The position numbers and the translations under genes were made by a program. Source: Sulfitobacter faviae (GTDB lineage Bacteria; Pseudomonadota; Alphaproteobacteria; Rhodobacterales; Rhodobacteraceae). From it: DNA of 64,000 nt. The notes under the pieces were generated by a model. The model had not been told where the DNA came from. It saw only the letters and a program-made list of their open reading frames with translations, and did no database searches. Location: positions 186,001 to 250,000 of the forward strand of contig NZ_PGFQ01000001.1 of NCBI RefSeq assembly GCF_029870955.1. Reading direction: 5' to 3'. Shown piece by piece: positions 18,993 to 29,483 of this stretch. Every line of letters begins with the position of its first letter. Position 1 is the stretch's first letter.

Positions 18993-20179
18993 GTGCTACG
19001 TTCAGCGCTCATTCTCGGGTTGCTGGGGCTGGTCGGCCCCTTCGCCATTGATATGTATCTGCCCGCCATGCCTGCCATCGCCGCCAGCTATGGCGCCTCT
19101 GAGACGGCGGTTCAGGCGACGATCACCGCCTATTTCATCGCCTTTGGGCTGGGGCAGCTTTTCTACGGCCCTTGGGCCGATCAGGCGGGGCGCAAACTGC
19201 CGATCATGGTCGGGCTCGCGCTGTTTCTGGTCGCCTCTTTCGGGGCGGCCTTCGCCCCTTCGATGGCGGCGCTGACCGGTTGGCGCGCCCTGCAAGGGCT
19301 GGGTGGCGCGGTGCTGATGGTGGTGCCCCGCGCGATCATCCGCGACCAATATACCGGGACACAGGCGACGCGCTTGATGGCGATGTTGATGTTGGTGATC
19401 TCGATCTCGCCCATGCTGGCCCCGCTGGCGGGCAGCGCGGTTCTGGCCTTGGCCGATTGGCGCGCAATATTCATCGCCCTTGGCGTTCTGGCGGTTGCCG
19501 CGCTGGCCCTCACCGCCACCGCCCAGCCCGAGACCTTGCCCGCAGAGCGCCGCGTTCGGATCAACCCGCGCAGCCTTTGGCGCGGGGCGAAAGTGCTACT
19601 GAGCGATCCGATCTTCATGGGCTGACCTTTATCGGCGGCTTCGCCATGGGGTCTTTCTTTGTCTTCATTGCCTTCGCCCCCTTCGTCTATACCGGGCAAT
19701 ACGGGCTGGGGCCGACGGGCTTCTCGCTGGCCTTCGCGGTCAATGCGGTGGGCTTCTTCTCGGCCTCGCAATTGGCGGGATGGCTGGGCGAACGCTGGGG
19801 CATGCGCAGCCTCGTGCGGCGTGGCGTCGCGGGCTTCGTGCTCTTCTCCGCCGCGATCTTTGCCACCGCGTTGGTTACCGAGCCGGGCCTCTATGTGGTG
19901 ATGGCGGGTCTGTTCTGCGCCAATGCCTGCCTTGGCGTGGTGGTGCCGACGGTGATGGTCGTGGCGCTGGACGACCACGGCGATATCGCGGGGCTGGCCT
20001 CGTCCTTGGGCGGCACCTTGCAGATGGTGGCCGGGGGCCTTTCCATCGCGCTGGCCGGGCCGTTTTTCGACGGCAGCGTCACGCCGATGTTGGGGGCCAT
20101 CGCGGCCTGCGGTCTGGTGGCGGCCCTGCTCACATTGGCGCTGCTGCGGCCCCGCCCTGTGGCTGAACCCAGCGTCTGA
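18993..20179 (+). CDS. Bcr/CflA-type MFS drug exporter (frame broken)
   Basis: A 12-helix transporter of about 395 residues after adding one G near 19621, where the reading frame otherwise ends in ...DPIFMG. The start is GTG at 18993 with AAAGGA upstream. The motifs PAMPAIAASYG, GQLFYGPWADQAGRKLP and RALQGLGGAVLMVVPRAIIRD are typical of the Bcr/CflA subfamily of multidrug/bicyclomycin-resistance exporters in the MFS superfamily. It converges with dusA, with only two bases between the stops. Confidence 0.88.
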
Positions 20180-20181
20180 CC

Positions 20182-21207
20182 CTACCCCGCCGCGGCCACA
20201 TCCTGCGCCGCGGCGACTTCGGCCAAAGCAGCCTCGACCAGTTCTGTACCCGCGCCGGGCTTATGCGCCCCTTCGGAAAGGATACGCCGCCACTGCCGCG
20301 CACCGGGCCGCCCGGCGAAAAGCCCCAGCATATGCCGGGTGATCTGCCCCAGCCGCCCGCCGTCCGCCAAATGGGCCTCGATATAGGGCAACATCCCCTG
20401 CACCGCCGCCTCAGCACTGCTGTCGCCGCCCTGCCCATAGATGCGCCGGTCTGCCGTGGCGAGGATATCCGCAGGCGCGTGGTAGGCGCTGCGCCCCACC
20501 ATGACGCCGTCGAGCCCCGCATCGAGAAAGGCTTCGGCCTGATCGAGCGAGGTGATCCCGCCATTGACCGAGATGTGCAGGTTCGGGAACAGCCCCTTCA
20601 TTCGGTGGACGAGGTCATAATCCAACGGCGGAATATCGCGGTTTTCCTTGGGGCTTAGCCCCTGCAACCAGGCCTTGCGCGCATGGATCGTCACACGGGT
20701 GCAGCCCGCCGCTACGATCCGCGACAGGAACTCGGGCAGGATCTCTTCGGGGTTCTGATCGTCCACCCCGATGCGGCATTTCACCGTCACCTCGACATCG
20801 CAGGCCGCGCGCATCGCGTCGACGCAATCGGCCACCAGCCCCGGTTGCTGCATCAAAACGGCCCCGAATGCGCCCGATTGCACCCGGTCAGAGGGGCAGC
20901 CGCAATTAAGGTTAATCTCATCATAGCCCGCCGCGGCCCCCAACCGCGCCGCCTGCGCCAGCTCTTGCGGGTCTGACCCGCCCAGTTGCAATGCAACCGG
21001 ATGTTCCGCAGGGTCGTGATCTAGCAGATGCAACGCGCCGCCACGCACCAAGGCGGGGGCGGTCACCATCTCGGTGTAAAGCAGGGTCTCGCGGCTGAGC
21101 AGACGGTGGAGGTAGCGGCAATGGCGGTCGGTCCAATCCATCATGGGTGCCACGCTCAGGCGCGCGGCGCGGTAAACCTCGGCGTGAGTGAGTTTTTGGT
21201 CGCGCAT
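20182..21207 (-). CDS. dusA: tRNA dihydrouridine synthase A
   Basis: A 341-residue FMN enzyme that reduces uridine to dihydrouridine at positions 20/20a of tRNA. It has the family start SVAPMMDWTDRHCRYLHRL, the catalytic-cysteine motif NLNCGCPSDRVQSGAFGAVL, the segment VTVKCRIGVDD, and the phosphate-binding ISVNGGITSL and DGVMVGRSAY. Length and motifs fit DusA rather than DusB/C. The C-terminus is the alanine-rich tail ...AEVAAAQDVAAAG. Confidence 0.93.
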   Translation of the reverse strand: MRDQKLTHAEVYRAARLSVAPMMDWTDRHCRYLHRLLSRETLLYTEMVTAPALVRGGALHLLDHDPAEHPVALQLGGSDPQELAQAARLGAAAGYDEINLNCGCPSDRVQSGAFGAVLMQQPGLVADCVDAMRAACDVEVTVKCRIGVDDQNPEEILPEFLSRIVAAGCTRVTIHARKAWLQGLSPKENRDIPPLDYDLVHRMKGLFPNLHISVNGGITSLDQAEAFLDAGLDGVMVGRSAYHAPADILATADRRIYGQGGDSSAEAAVQGMLPYIEAHLADGGRLGQITRHMLGLFAGRPGARQWRRILSEGAHKPGAGTELVEAALAEVAAAQDVAAAG

Positions 21208-21250
21208 GCGGCGGGCTCCGTCTTTGGGTCACGGCCTTCTGCACGCCTTT

Positions 21251-21287
21251 GCGGGGGTGGCGCAAGCTGTTCTTGTGCCACCCCCGC
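21251..21287. other. 16-bp perfect hairpin between hybrid kinase and dusA
   Basis: The arms 21251-21266 and 21272-21287 pair over 16 bases with one G-T wobble and a five-base loop. There is no U-tract on either side. It lies in the 115-base gap between two minus-strand genes, so it may stabilise an mRNA end or be a REP-like element. Confidence 0.6.
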
Positions 21288-21322
21288 CCCGCGCGGGATG
21301 TCGCGGAGGCGGGCGCGCCGCG

Positions 21323-24202
21323 TTACATCGCTGTCGCCGTTTCCGTCTGCGCCAGAATGCCCAACCGCGTGAAGGCCCGTTCGAGGTCGCGGTCACCGAA
21401 AGGTTTTTGCACCACGGCGCAGCGGCCCAGCGCTTCGGCAGCGGGCACTTCCGCTTGGCCGGTGGCAAAGATGATGGGCATATCGGGATGCGATGCCCGG
21501 ACCCGGGTCGCCACTTCTTCGCCTGAGATATCTGGCAGGCCCACGTCGATCAGCAGCGCGTCGTACGCGCCAGCCTGCAGCCTGTCCAAGGTCTCCTGCC
21601 CCGAGGCGGTTTCCGTGACTTCGGTGCCAAGCCCGCTGAGGATATCCGCCAGATCGAGCCGGATCAGCGCGTCGTCTTCGCACAGCAGCACATGACGGGG
21701 CCGGTCGGGCTGTTCCTGCGCCGGAGTCTCGGTCTTGGTCGAGGCGACCGGAGCCGACGACAGCGCATCGCGCACCTTGATCGCCAAAGCGTCTTTGGTG
21801 AAGGGTTTGGCAAGGAACTGCACCCCGGCGTCGACCCGGCCATCGCGCACGATCGCATCGCGCGAATAGCCCGAGATGAACAGGATCGGCAGATCGGGCC
21901 GCTCGGCCTGAAGGGTTTCGGCCATCTCGCGGCTGCTGAACTCGCCGGGCATGACGACATCCGATATCACAAGGTCGAAGTCCGGCGCTTGCCGCGCTGA
22001 TTTGAGCGCCGCCGCGGGGTCTTCTGCGGTGCGCACGCTATAGCCCAAATCCGTCAGCAAGGCGGCGGTGGCATCGCGCACCTCGGCGTCGTCTTCGACC
22101 AGCAGCACGGTCTCACTCCCGCCTGCGATCTCGGATGGGTCGTGCCACTGCAATGGCTCCGCCGCCGTCTCGGCCCGCGGCAGCAGCAGCGTCACCGTCG
22201 TGCCCGCGCCGGGGCGGCTGGCGATGGTCACCCGCCCGCCCGATTGCCGCGCGAAGCCATAGACGGTGGACAGGCCCAGCCCGGTGCCCTTGCCCACGGG
22301 TTTGGTGGTAAAGAAAGGGTCAAAGACCTTGGCCAGCGTCTCGGCCGGGATGCCGGGCCCGTGGTCGCTGATTATGACCTCAACGTAGTCGCCCGCCACC
22401 ATGTCAGGCTCACCAAAAAGCTCTTCGGGGCCGACGTGCCGGTTTTCGACAGCGATCTTCAGCTTGCCGCGCCCCTCCATCGCGTCGCGCGAATTGATCA
22501 CAAGGTTCAGCACCGCGTTCTGGGTGCTGGCCGCATCGGCATAGGCGGGCCAGAGGGCCTCGGGCGTGTCGATCTCGACCTCCATCCCCTCGCCCAAGGC
22601 GCTGCGCATGATGTCGTCGATATCCCGCAGCAGATCGCGCAGGTCGATCGAGCGGGGCTGCAACGGTTGCCGGCGGCTGAAGGCGAGCAGTTGCGAAGAG
22701 AGCGAGGCACCGCGCTCCACCGCGCGCATCGCCGCATCGATCCGCACCCGCGCAGGCGAATCCGCGGCGATCTCGCGCGCGGCCATGGTCAGGCTGCCGG
22801 TCATCACCTGCAACAGATTGTTGAAGTCATGGGCGATGCCACCGGCAAGATTGCCCACCGCCTCGACCCGCTGGCTCTGCGCCAATCGGTCATGCAACTC
22901 TTCCAGTTCGCGGTTGCGTTTCTCGACACGCTCTTCCAACGTCGTATTCAGATCGGCCAACTGGCGCGACAGTTCTTTTTGTTCGTGAATGTCGGAATTC
23001 GTGCCGACCCAACGCATCAAAGCGCCTTGGTCGTCCCGAATTGGTGCGCCCCGCACCAGATGCCAGCAATAGGCCCCATCGGCCCGCCGCAGGCGAAACT
23101 CGGTCGCATAGACCGTACCGGTCTCTACCGCATGGGCCCAAGTCGCAATCGCCTCTGCGCGGTCGTCGGGGTGAATGATCGTCGGCCAAGCGTCGCCCAC
23201 CAGACTGCCCGGTTCCGCGCCCGAAAAGGCGTAGACCTGATCGCTGATCCAATCGAGCCGCCCATCGGCGGTGGCGGTCCAGACATGAACCGGCATGGTA
23301 TGGGCCATGGTGCGGAACCGCTCCTCGGCCTCGCTCAGCCGGGTTTCGGCAAGCTTATGGGCGGTCACGTCATGGCCTTGGATCATGATCCCGATCGTCT
23401 CGCCATGGACGTTGTCGAGCGGTTGGAACACGAAATCCACCACGACACGCTCCGCCGGACCATCGGCGCTGCGCCGCACCCATGCCTCGGCTCCATGTTG
23501 GCTGACGGCCTCCCCGGTCCGGTAAACTTCGTCGAGCATTTCGAAGAAGCCTTGGCCCGCGATCTCGGGCAGCGCCTCGCGGACGGGTTTGCCGATGAGG
23601 TCCCGTTGGCCAACCAGTTGCATATAGGCGGCGTTGACCGTGCGGAAGACGTGGTTCGGCCCCATGAGGGTGACCATGAAGTTCGGCGCCTGTTCGAAGA
23701 TCATCTTGAAAAGGCTTATGCCGGTATCAAGCTCTAGGTTCTGCTGCGTCACCTCATGTGCACGGCGCATCACGGCGGCATGGGCAGAGCCCGTTCGCTC
23801 TTCGCCGGGGGTTTCTGCGATATAGGCTTCGGTCACATCCTGCGTGTGTTGCAAAAGGAATTCCACCTCCCCTTCCGGGCCCAGGATCGGCGTATGGGTC
23901 GCACTCCAATAGCGGTCTTCGGTCGTGCCGTCGGCCGTGTCGATCGGATAGGGAATGACCGGCAGGTGATCGGTGGTGCCGTCGCGAAACACCCGTTCGA
24001 AAGACGCCCGCAACATTCGCCCCGACTCGCTTTCGGGGTCCGAGGGGAACTCTTCGAACAGGACTTTCCCGATAAGCCGTTCCAACTGGCGGTCCGTGAC
24101 CTGCAGATAGGCGTCATTGGCCCAGACCACCCGAAGCTCACTGTCCAACAATACGAAAGGCGACGGCGCTGCTTGGAGGATTCTTTCAAAGTCGTGGTTC
24201 AT
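21323..24202 (-). CDS. PAS hybrid sensor kinase with two receivers
   Basis: A 959-residue soluble hybrid kinase with no obvious membrane segment. Three PAS-like regions lie at about residues 5-125, 160-275 and 285-405; they are followed by a HisKA helix with the phosphoacceptor H458 in GGIAHDFNN, an HATPase with NLVINSRDAM and GKGTGLGLSTVYG, and two receiver domains with D748 (LVISDVVMPG) and D886 (LLIDVGLPD). The second receiver has the typical FATG and KPFG ends. The DFNN H-box and the two receivers resemble PAS-type hybrid kinases for intracellular cues. No response regulator gene is adjacent. Confidence 0.9.
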   Translation of the reverse strand: MNHDFERILQAAPSPFVLLDSELRVVWANDAYLQVTDRQLERLIGKVLFEEFPSDPESESGRMLRASFERVFRDGTTDHLPVIPYPIDTADGTTEDRYWSATHTPILGPEGEVEFLLQHTQDVTEAYIAETPGEERTGSAHAAVMRRAHEVTQQNLELDTGISLFKMIFEQAPNFMVTLMGPNHVFRTVNAAYMQLVGQRDLIGKPVREALPEIAGQGFFEMLDEVYRTGEAVSQHGAEAWVRRSADGPAERVVVDFVFQPLDNVHGETIGIMIQGHDVTAHKLAETRLSEAEERFRTMAHTMPVHVWTATADGRLDWISDQVYAFSGAEPGSLVGDAWPTIIHPDDRAEAIATWAHAVETGTVYATEFRLRRADGAYCWHLVRGAPIRDDQGALMRWVGTNSDIHEQKELSRQLADLNTTLEERVEKRNRELEELHDRLAQSQRVEAVGNLAGGIAHDFNNLLQVMTGSLTMAAREIAADSPARVRIDAAMRAVERGASLSSQLLAFSRRQPLQPRSIDLRDLLRDIDDIMRSALGEGMEVEIDTPEALWPAYADAASTQNAVLNLVINSRDAMEGRGKLKIAVENRHVGPEELFGEPDMVAGDYVEVIISDHGPGIPAETLAKVFDPFFTTKPVGKGTGLGLSTVYGFARQSGGRVTIASRPGAGTTVTLLLPRAETAAEPLQWHDPSEIAGGSETVLLVEDDAEVRDATAALLTDLGYSVRTAEDPAAALKSARQAPDFDLVISDVVMPGEFSSREMAETLQAERPDLPILFISGYSRDAIVRDGRVDAGVQFLAKPFTKDALAIKVRDALSSAPVASTKTETPAQEQPDRPRHVLLCEDDALIRLDLADILSGLGTEVTETASGQETLDRLQAGAYDALLIDVGLPDISGEEVATRVRASHPDMPIIFATGQAEVPAAEALGRCAVVQKPFGDRDLERAFTRLGILAQTETATAM

Positions 24203-24572
24203 CTTGGGGGGTCTTCTATCCAATAGAAAGTGCTGATCGACAGGCCGAGGGCGCAAGGACGCCCGCAGCTGACAAGCGGTGCCCGCCACGCGGGGCGGAT
24301 TTCGAATGCGGGTCTACATGGTATCCTATCTCGGAACTGCCGGGTTTGGGCAATGGCGCCGCTGCGTTTTAAACGCGTTTCGGGCATAGTTAGCGCGCAA
24401 TCTACCGAGTGCCAGAAATTCGCGCATATTTTGCATGGCCTTGCACTCCGCGCTGAGTTTGCGATGAATGGGGTGGCAGCGATGGGCCGCCCCGGCTGGC
24501 CGCGCGGCCGATCGACCATTGCGCTAGCCTATTTCACCCCCGCCCTTCGCCAAAGCCATTCAGGACCCCCGC
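24203..24572. other. 370-base divergent region, no gene
   Basis: Between the hybrid kinase and the nuclease gene. Open frames crossing it do not resemble coding sequence. A 13-bp inverted repeat GCGTTT-T-AAACGC at 24364-24376 is a possible operator for either side. No clear -10/-35 pair was identified. Confidence 0.6.
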
Positions 24573-25703
24573 ATGACATTCCGCTTCATCCACGCGTCCG
24601 ACCTGCATATCGGGCGCAAATTCGCGAATATTCCGCAAGCGCCTGACGGCAATATCCGGGGGCGCCTGATGGAAGCGCGGCATGGCGCCATTGCCAAACT
24701 GGCCCAGGCCGCGCGGGGACACGGGGCGGCGCATGTGCTCTTGGCGGGCGATACATTCGACACCGCGACACCCTCGGCCAGCGTGCTGCGGCAGGCGCTC
24801 ACCGCCATGGGCGAGGCGGCGGAGGTGACATGGTGGCTCCTGCCCGGCAACCACGACAACCTGCGCGATGCCGAACCCCTGTGGGAGGTCATCGCCCGGG
24901 ATGCGCCGCCCAATCTGCGTGCCCTTACCGAAAACGCCCCGGTCGAAATGGCCGAGGGGGTCAGCCTGCTGCCCTGCCCCGTCGCCTTTCGCGCAGGCGC
25001 CAGTGACCCAAGCGCCCCGCTGGACCGGATGCACAGCCCCGAAGGCCATATGCGCATCGGCCTTGCCCATGGCGGGGTCACCGATTTCACCGACAGCGGA
25101 GAGGCCATCGCGCCGGACCGGGACCAGCGCGCGCGGCTTGACTACCTCGCCCTTGGCGATTGGCACGGACGGATGGCCGTCTCTGACCGGGTGCACTACT
25201 GCGGCACGCCCGAGCAGGACCGGTTCAAACACGGGCGCCGTGGCGTCTGCCTTGCGGTCGAAATCGCAGGCCCCGGCGCGCGCCCCAAGATCGAAGGAGT
25301 CGAGACCGGCAGTTTCCTGTGGTCTGAGGCCGAGGTCACACTGCATCCCCGGCAAGATGTCGCGGCGGCTTTGCAGACGCTCTTGCCCGAGACAGGCCGC
25401 CGGGACCACCTCCTGCGCGTCAAGGCGGGAGGCTGGGCAAGCCTTCCCGATCGCGCGGCGCTGGCCCACGCGGCCCAAGCCTGCGCCCCCGATTTTGCCC
25501 ATTTCGAACTGCTGACGGACGGATTGGGCACGCAGTATGAGGCCGCGGACCTTGATGAGATCGACCGCGGCGGCGCGCTGCGCATGGCGGCGGAAACCTT
25601 GGTGAACGAGGCGCAGTCCGAGACCCTTCCCCCATCCGACCGTGACGTGGCCGCCGATGCGCTGGCCCGGCTTCACGCCTATGTGCAGGGGGCAAAAACA
25701 TGA
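24573..25703 (+). CDS. SbcD/YhaO-like DNA repair nuclease
   Basis: A 376-residue calcineurin-like phosphoesterase. The metal-binding motifs DLHIG (near the N-terminus), GDTFD, GNHDN, AHGG and GDWHG are all present in order, as in the SbcD/Mre11 and B. subtilis YhaO families that cut DNA ends. The start overlaps the next gene (25700) by four bases, so it is probably made together with the ATPase. Relationship to canonical SbcD is by motif only; the small C-terminal part may form the partner-binding domain. Confidence 0.85.
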   Translation: MTFRFIHASDLHIGRKFANIPQAPDGNIRGRLMEARHGAIAKLAQAARGHGAAHVLLAGDTFDTATPSASVLRQALTAMGEAAEVTWWLLPGNHDNLRDAEPLWEVIARDAPPNLRALTENAPVEMAEGVSLLPCPVAFRAGASDPSAPLDRMHSPEGHMRIGLAHGGVTDFTDSGEAIAPDRDQRARLDYLALGDWHGRMAVSDRVHYCGTPEQDRFKHGRRGVCLAVEIAGPGARPKIEGVETGSFLWSEAEVTLHPRQDVAAALQTLLPETGRRDHLLRVKAGGWASLPDRAALAHAAQACAPDFAHFELLTDGLGTQYEAADLDEIDRGGALRMAAETLVNEAQSETLPPSDRDVAADALARLHAYVQGAKT

Positions 25704-28299
25704 AAATCCGCGCCATCACCCTCAACAACGTCCGCCGTTTCACCGACCCCGCGCAGGTCACCGGGATCGGCGATGGGATCAATGTCCTGAGCGAGCCGAA
25801 CGAGCACGGCAAATCCACCCTCTTCGACGCGATACAGGCGCTGTTCTTCAAACCCTTCGGTTCGCGCGACAAAGAGGTCTCGGCCCTGCGCCCCCATGCG
25901 GGCGGCGCGCCCGAGGTGACCATCGAGGTCGAGACCGAGGCGGGCCGTTTTGCCCTGCACAAACGCTGGTTTCAAAAGCCCCTCGCCACCGTGCACCGCG
26001 AGGGCAAGCTGATCGCGCAGGCGGATGAGGCCGAAGCATGGATCGCGCAGCTTTTGGGCGGCGATGCGGGCGGCCCCTCGGGGCTGATCTGGGTGCGGCA
26101 GGGGATGACCGCGCTGACCGGCGGCTCGACCAAGGAAGAGAAACTGGCGCTGGAAGCGCGGCGCGATCTGATGACCTCGGTCGGGGCCGAGGTGGAAGCG
26201 ATGACCGGCGGGCGGCGCATGGACAAGGCGCTGGCGCAATGCCGCGAAGAGTTGGCCCAATACGCCACCAGCACCGGACGCCCCCGCACCGGCGGGCCGT
26301 GGAAAGAGGCGCAGGATCAGGTCGAGGCGCTGACGGCCGCGCGCGATCAATTAGCCGCGACCGCACGCGCGTTGCAAGACGCTTTGGCCGAACGCCAGCG
26401 CGCGCGGCGCGCCTTGGCCGAGCTGGAAGCGCCCGAGGTGGTCGCCGAACGCCGCGAGAAACTGGAGGCCGCCCGCGCCGCCCATGCAGCCGCGACCCGC
26501 CACGCAGAAGAGATGGAGGCGCTTGACCGGGCCGTGGAACTGGCCCGCCTCAACGCCGATAATGCCACATCGCGTCTCAACAACTACCGCGCCGGAGAGG
26601 CCGAGCAAAAGGCCGCTCGCCGCGCCGAGGCCGCAGCACGCGAAGCGGCGGAAGCGGCCCGCGCCGCCCTGTCAGACCGCCGCGCCACGTTGGAGGCCGC
26701 AGAGGCCGCCGCCGCCGAGGCCCGGACGGCGCTCAAAGCCGCCGAGGATGACCACCGCCACGCCCTCCGCGCCCGTGCGGCCCGCGATGGTGCTGACCGG
26801 CGCCAAGCGCTCGAAGCGCGTATCAAAGAAGCCGAAGATGCCCGCCGCCGGATGGAGTCCGCAGCTGCCGCCGCCAAATCCGGCCCGGACGCCGCGGCGC
26901 TGCAACGGTTGGAAAGGCTATCCGCCGAACTCTCCGCCAGCCGCGCCGCCCGCGATGCGGCAGCCCCGCAGGTGACAGTCCGCTACGCCCCCAATCAATC
27001 GGGCGCCATCCACGGCAATGACGGCCCCTTGGCCGATGGCATCCCCTGCCCCTGCCACGTCGCACCACCCTGCGGATCGACGGGATCGGCGATCTGGAGA
27101 TCGAGCCCGGCGCGGGGGGCGGCGAGGACGGCTCGGTCGACGCCGCCACGACCCGGTTGCAAACCGCCCTTGACGAGATCGGCGCGGCGGATCTGGCGCA
27201 GGCCCGTGCCGCCGGGGCGGCGCGGGTCGAGGCCGCGGCGCGGCAGGGAGAGGCGAAAGCCGTGCTCGCCAGCCTCGCCCCCGATGGGATCGACGCGCTG
27301 CACCAAGCCCTCGCCGCCATTCCTGCGCCGGAAGAGGTCTCGGGCGCACCCGATCTCGCGCAGGCCGAAGACGCGCTGCAAACCGCGCAGGCCGCACATG
27401 AGCGCCGCCGCATCGCGCGTGAGACTACCGCCGAGGCGCTGGCCGATGCCAAGGCCGATGCGGCGGGCAAAGAGGCGCAGCTTGGCTCGCTCACCGACCG
27501 GTTGCAGCGCGCCGAGGCGCAGCAGGCCAAGCTGGGCGACGTCACAGAAAAGGACCTCGCCGCCCAAACCGTCACCACCGCCGCCGCGCTGGAGGCCGCC
27601 CGCCTCGCCCATGCAGAGAAGGCCAAGGACGCGCCGGATGCGGCCAGCCTTCAGGCCGCGCTCACCCGCGCGGAATCGGTCGAGACGCAGGCCCGAGAAG
27701 AGATCGCCCGCCTGCACCCCCTGCTCGCCCGGCTGAGCGAACGCATCACCCGCGCCTCTGGCGACGCGGTGGAGGAACGGCTGGCCGAGACCGAAGACCA
27801 ATTGCAAGCCGCCGAAGCGGCCCTTGCCCGGATCGCCCATGAGGTCGCGGTGCTGACCCGGCTGCAAGAGGCTTTGCAGGACGCAAGGAACGAGGCGCGA
27901 GAGCGCTATTTCACCCCCATCGTCAAGGAACTGAAACCGCTGCTGCAACTGCTTTGGCCCGATGCGGAACTGACATGGGGCGAGGAATCGCTCCTGCCCC
28001 ATGCGCTGATCCGCGAGGGCCGGGAAGAGCCGATCGAGGTGCTTTCGGGCGGCACGCAGGAACAAGTGGCTCTGCTGGTGCGACTGGCCTTCGCGCGGAT
28101 GCTCGCCCGGGCGGGGCGTATCGCGCCGGTGATCTTGGACGACGCGCTGGTCTTTACCGATGACGACCGGATCGAGCGGATGTTCGACGCGCTGCACCGG
28201 CAAGCGGGGGATATGCAGATCATCGTCCTGACCTGCCGCCAACGCGCCTTTCGCGCCCTTGGCGGGCAGGCTTTGCGTCTGCAAGCGGTGGTCCCCTAG
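25700..28299 (+). CDS. SbcC/YhaN-like AAA ATPase (frame broken)
   Basis: About 866 residues after adding one C near 27047. The N-terminal Walker A region EPNEHGKSTLFDAIQALFF and the C-terminal LSGGTQEQVALLVRLAFAR...PVILDDAL...TCRQRAF bracket a long alanine-rich coiled-coil, as in SMC-like repair ATPases of the SbcC/YhaN type. It likely forms a complex with the upstream nuclease, acting on DNA ends. It begins at the overlap with that gene. The end leads into a short gap before the AI-2E-family permease gene, which reads the same way. Confidence 0.85.
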
Positions 28300-28370
28300 C
28301 CGCGAATGAACTTTTCCCCCCGTTCGGCGTTAGCCTCCTGACGTATGCGCAGGGCATCTGGGGGAAGACA

Positions 28371-29477
28371 TTGAACGATATCGCCGCGATCAGACGGCTG
28401 CTGGAGGTGCTGGTTCTGATCGCCCTCTTCGTGACGGCCTATTTCGCTAAGGACTTGCTGCTGCCGATCCTGCTGGGCTTCCTCCTTGCGCTGACGCTCA
28501 GCCCGCTGATCCGCTCTTTCGAGAAATTCGGCATCTCCGCCCCATTGGGTGCCGTGCTGCTGATTGGCTGTGTCGGGCTGATCATCTTTGTTCTGGCTGG
28601 CCTGTCGGCGGGCACCGTGGCGACTTGGTCCGACGAAATTCCCACCATGGGCAACGAGATACGCCGCAAGCTCCAAGGCTGGGCGCAAACGGTCGAGGAT
28701 GTCCGCTCGGCCACTGAACAGGTCGAACAGATCGGCACCGAGAATGGCAGCGGGAGGCCCGAAGAGGTGGTGGTCAAACAGCCCGGCTTGCTGGACAACG
28801 CCATGAACACCGGCGCGCGCATCGGGGGCACCGTGGCGGTCGCCTTGGTCTTGGCGCTGTTCCTGCTTGCCTCGGGCGATCTGTTCTACCTCAAGCTCGT
28901 GCAGTCCTTTCAGACCTTCACCGGCAAGAAACGCGCCTTGAAAGCGGTCTATGACGTAGAGCGCCGCGTCTCGCGCTACCTGCTGACCATCACCATCATC
29001 AACGCAGGTTTAGGCATTTCGGTGGGGCTCTACCTCTTCGCGCTTGGACTGCCCGTACCTTACGTCTGGGGCTTGGCGGCGTTTTTGCTGAACTTCCTGC
29101 CCTATATCGGCGGGGTGATCGGCGCGGTGCTGGTGGGGGCCTATGCCATCGCGACATTCGACAGTGTCGGCTATGCCATCCTCGCCCCGCTTGGCTATCA
29201 GATCCTCACCGGGATCGAGGGACAGTTCATCACCCCCTACCTCGTCGGGCGGCGGTTGGAGTTGAACACCGTGGCGGTGTTCCTCACCGTGGTCTTCTGG
29301 GGCTGGCTTTGGGGGATTGCGGGCGCGCTCGTGGCGGTGCCCTTCCTCGTGGTTTTCAAGGTGATCTGTGAGAACGTGACCGCGCTCAACATGATCGGGC
29401 ATTTTCTGGATAAATCCGCCCCCGATGTGGCGGCAACCGCGGCGGATGAACCCGCCGCGGAAAAGCCCGGTGGCTAG
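28371..29477 (+). CDS. AI-2E-family permease
   Basis: A 368-residue membrane protein with about eight helices starting at a TTG codon at 28371 (GGGGAAG upstream; the ATG at 28345 runs into a stop). The segment NFLPYIGGVIGAVLVG and the stretch ITPYLVGRRLELNTVAVFL are typical of the family. Members have been linked to AI-2 export, Na+/H+ antiport or osmotic response; the substrate here cannot be told. It ends seven bases from the convergent dctM gene. Confidence 0.85.
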   Translation: MNDIAAIRRLLEVLVLIALFVTAYFAKDLLLPILLGFLLALTLSPLIRSFEKFGISAPLGAVLLIGCVGLIIFVLAGLSAGTVATWSDEIPTMGNEIRRKLQGWAQTVEDVRSATEQVEQIGTENGSGRPEEVVVKQPGLLDNAMNTGARIGGTVAVALVLALFLLASGDLFYLKLVQSFQTFTGKKRALKAVYDVERRVSRYLLTITIINAGLGISVGLYLFALGLPVPYVWGLAAFLLNFLPYIGGVIGAVLVGAYAIATFDSVGYAILAPLGYQILTGIEGQFITPYLVGRRLELNTVAVFLTVVFWGWLWGIAGALVAVPFLVVFKVICENVTALNMIGHFLDKSAPDVAATAADEPAAEKPGG

Positions 29478-29483
29478 GGCCGC

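Noticed and set aside
22142..23737. A 531-codon open frame on the plus strand opposite the hybrid kinase
   Set aside because: The kinase frame has intact PAS, HisKA, HATPase and receiver motifs throughout; the opposite frame is an artefact of GC-rich third positions.
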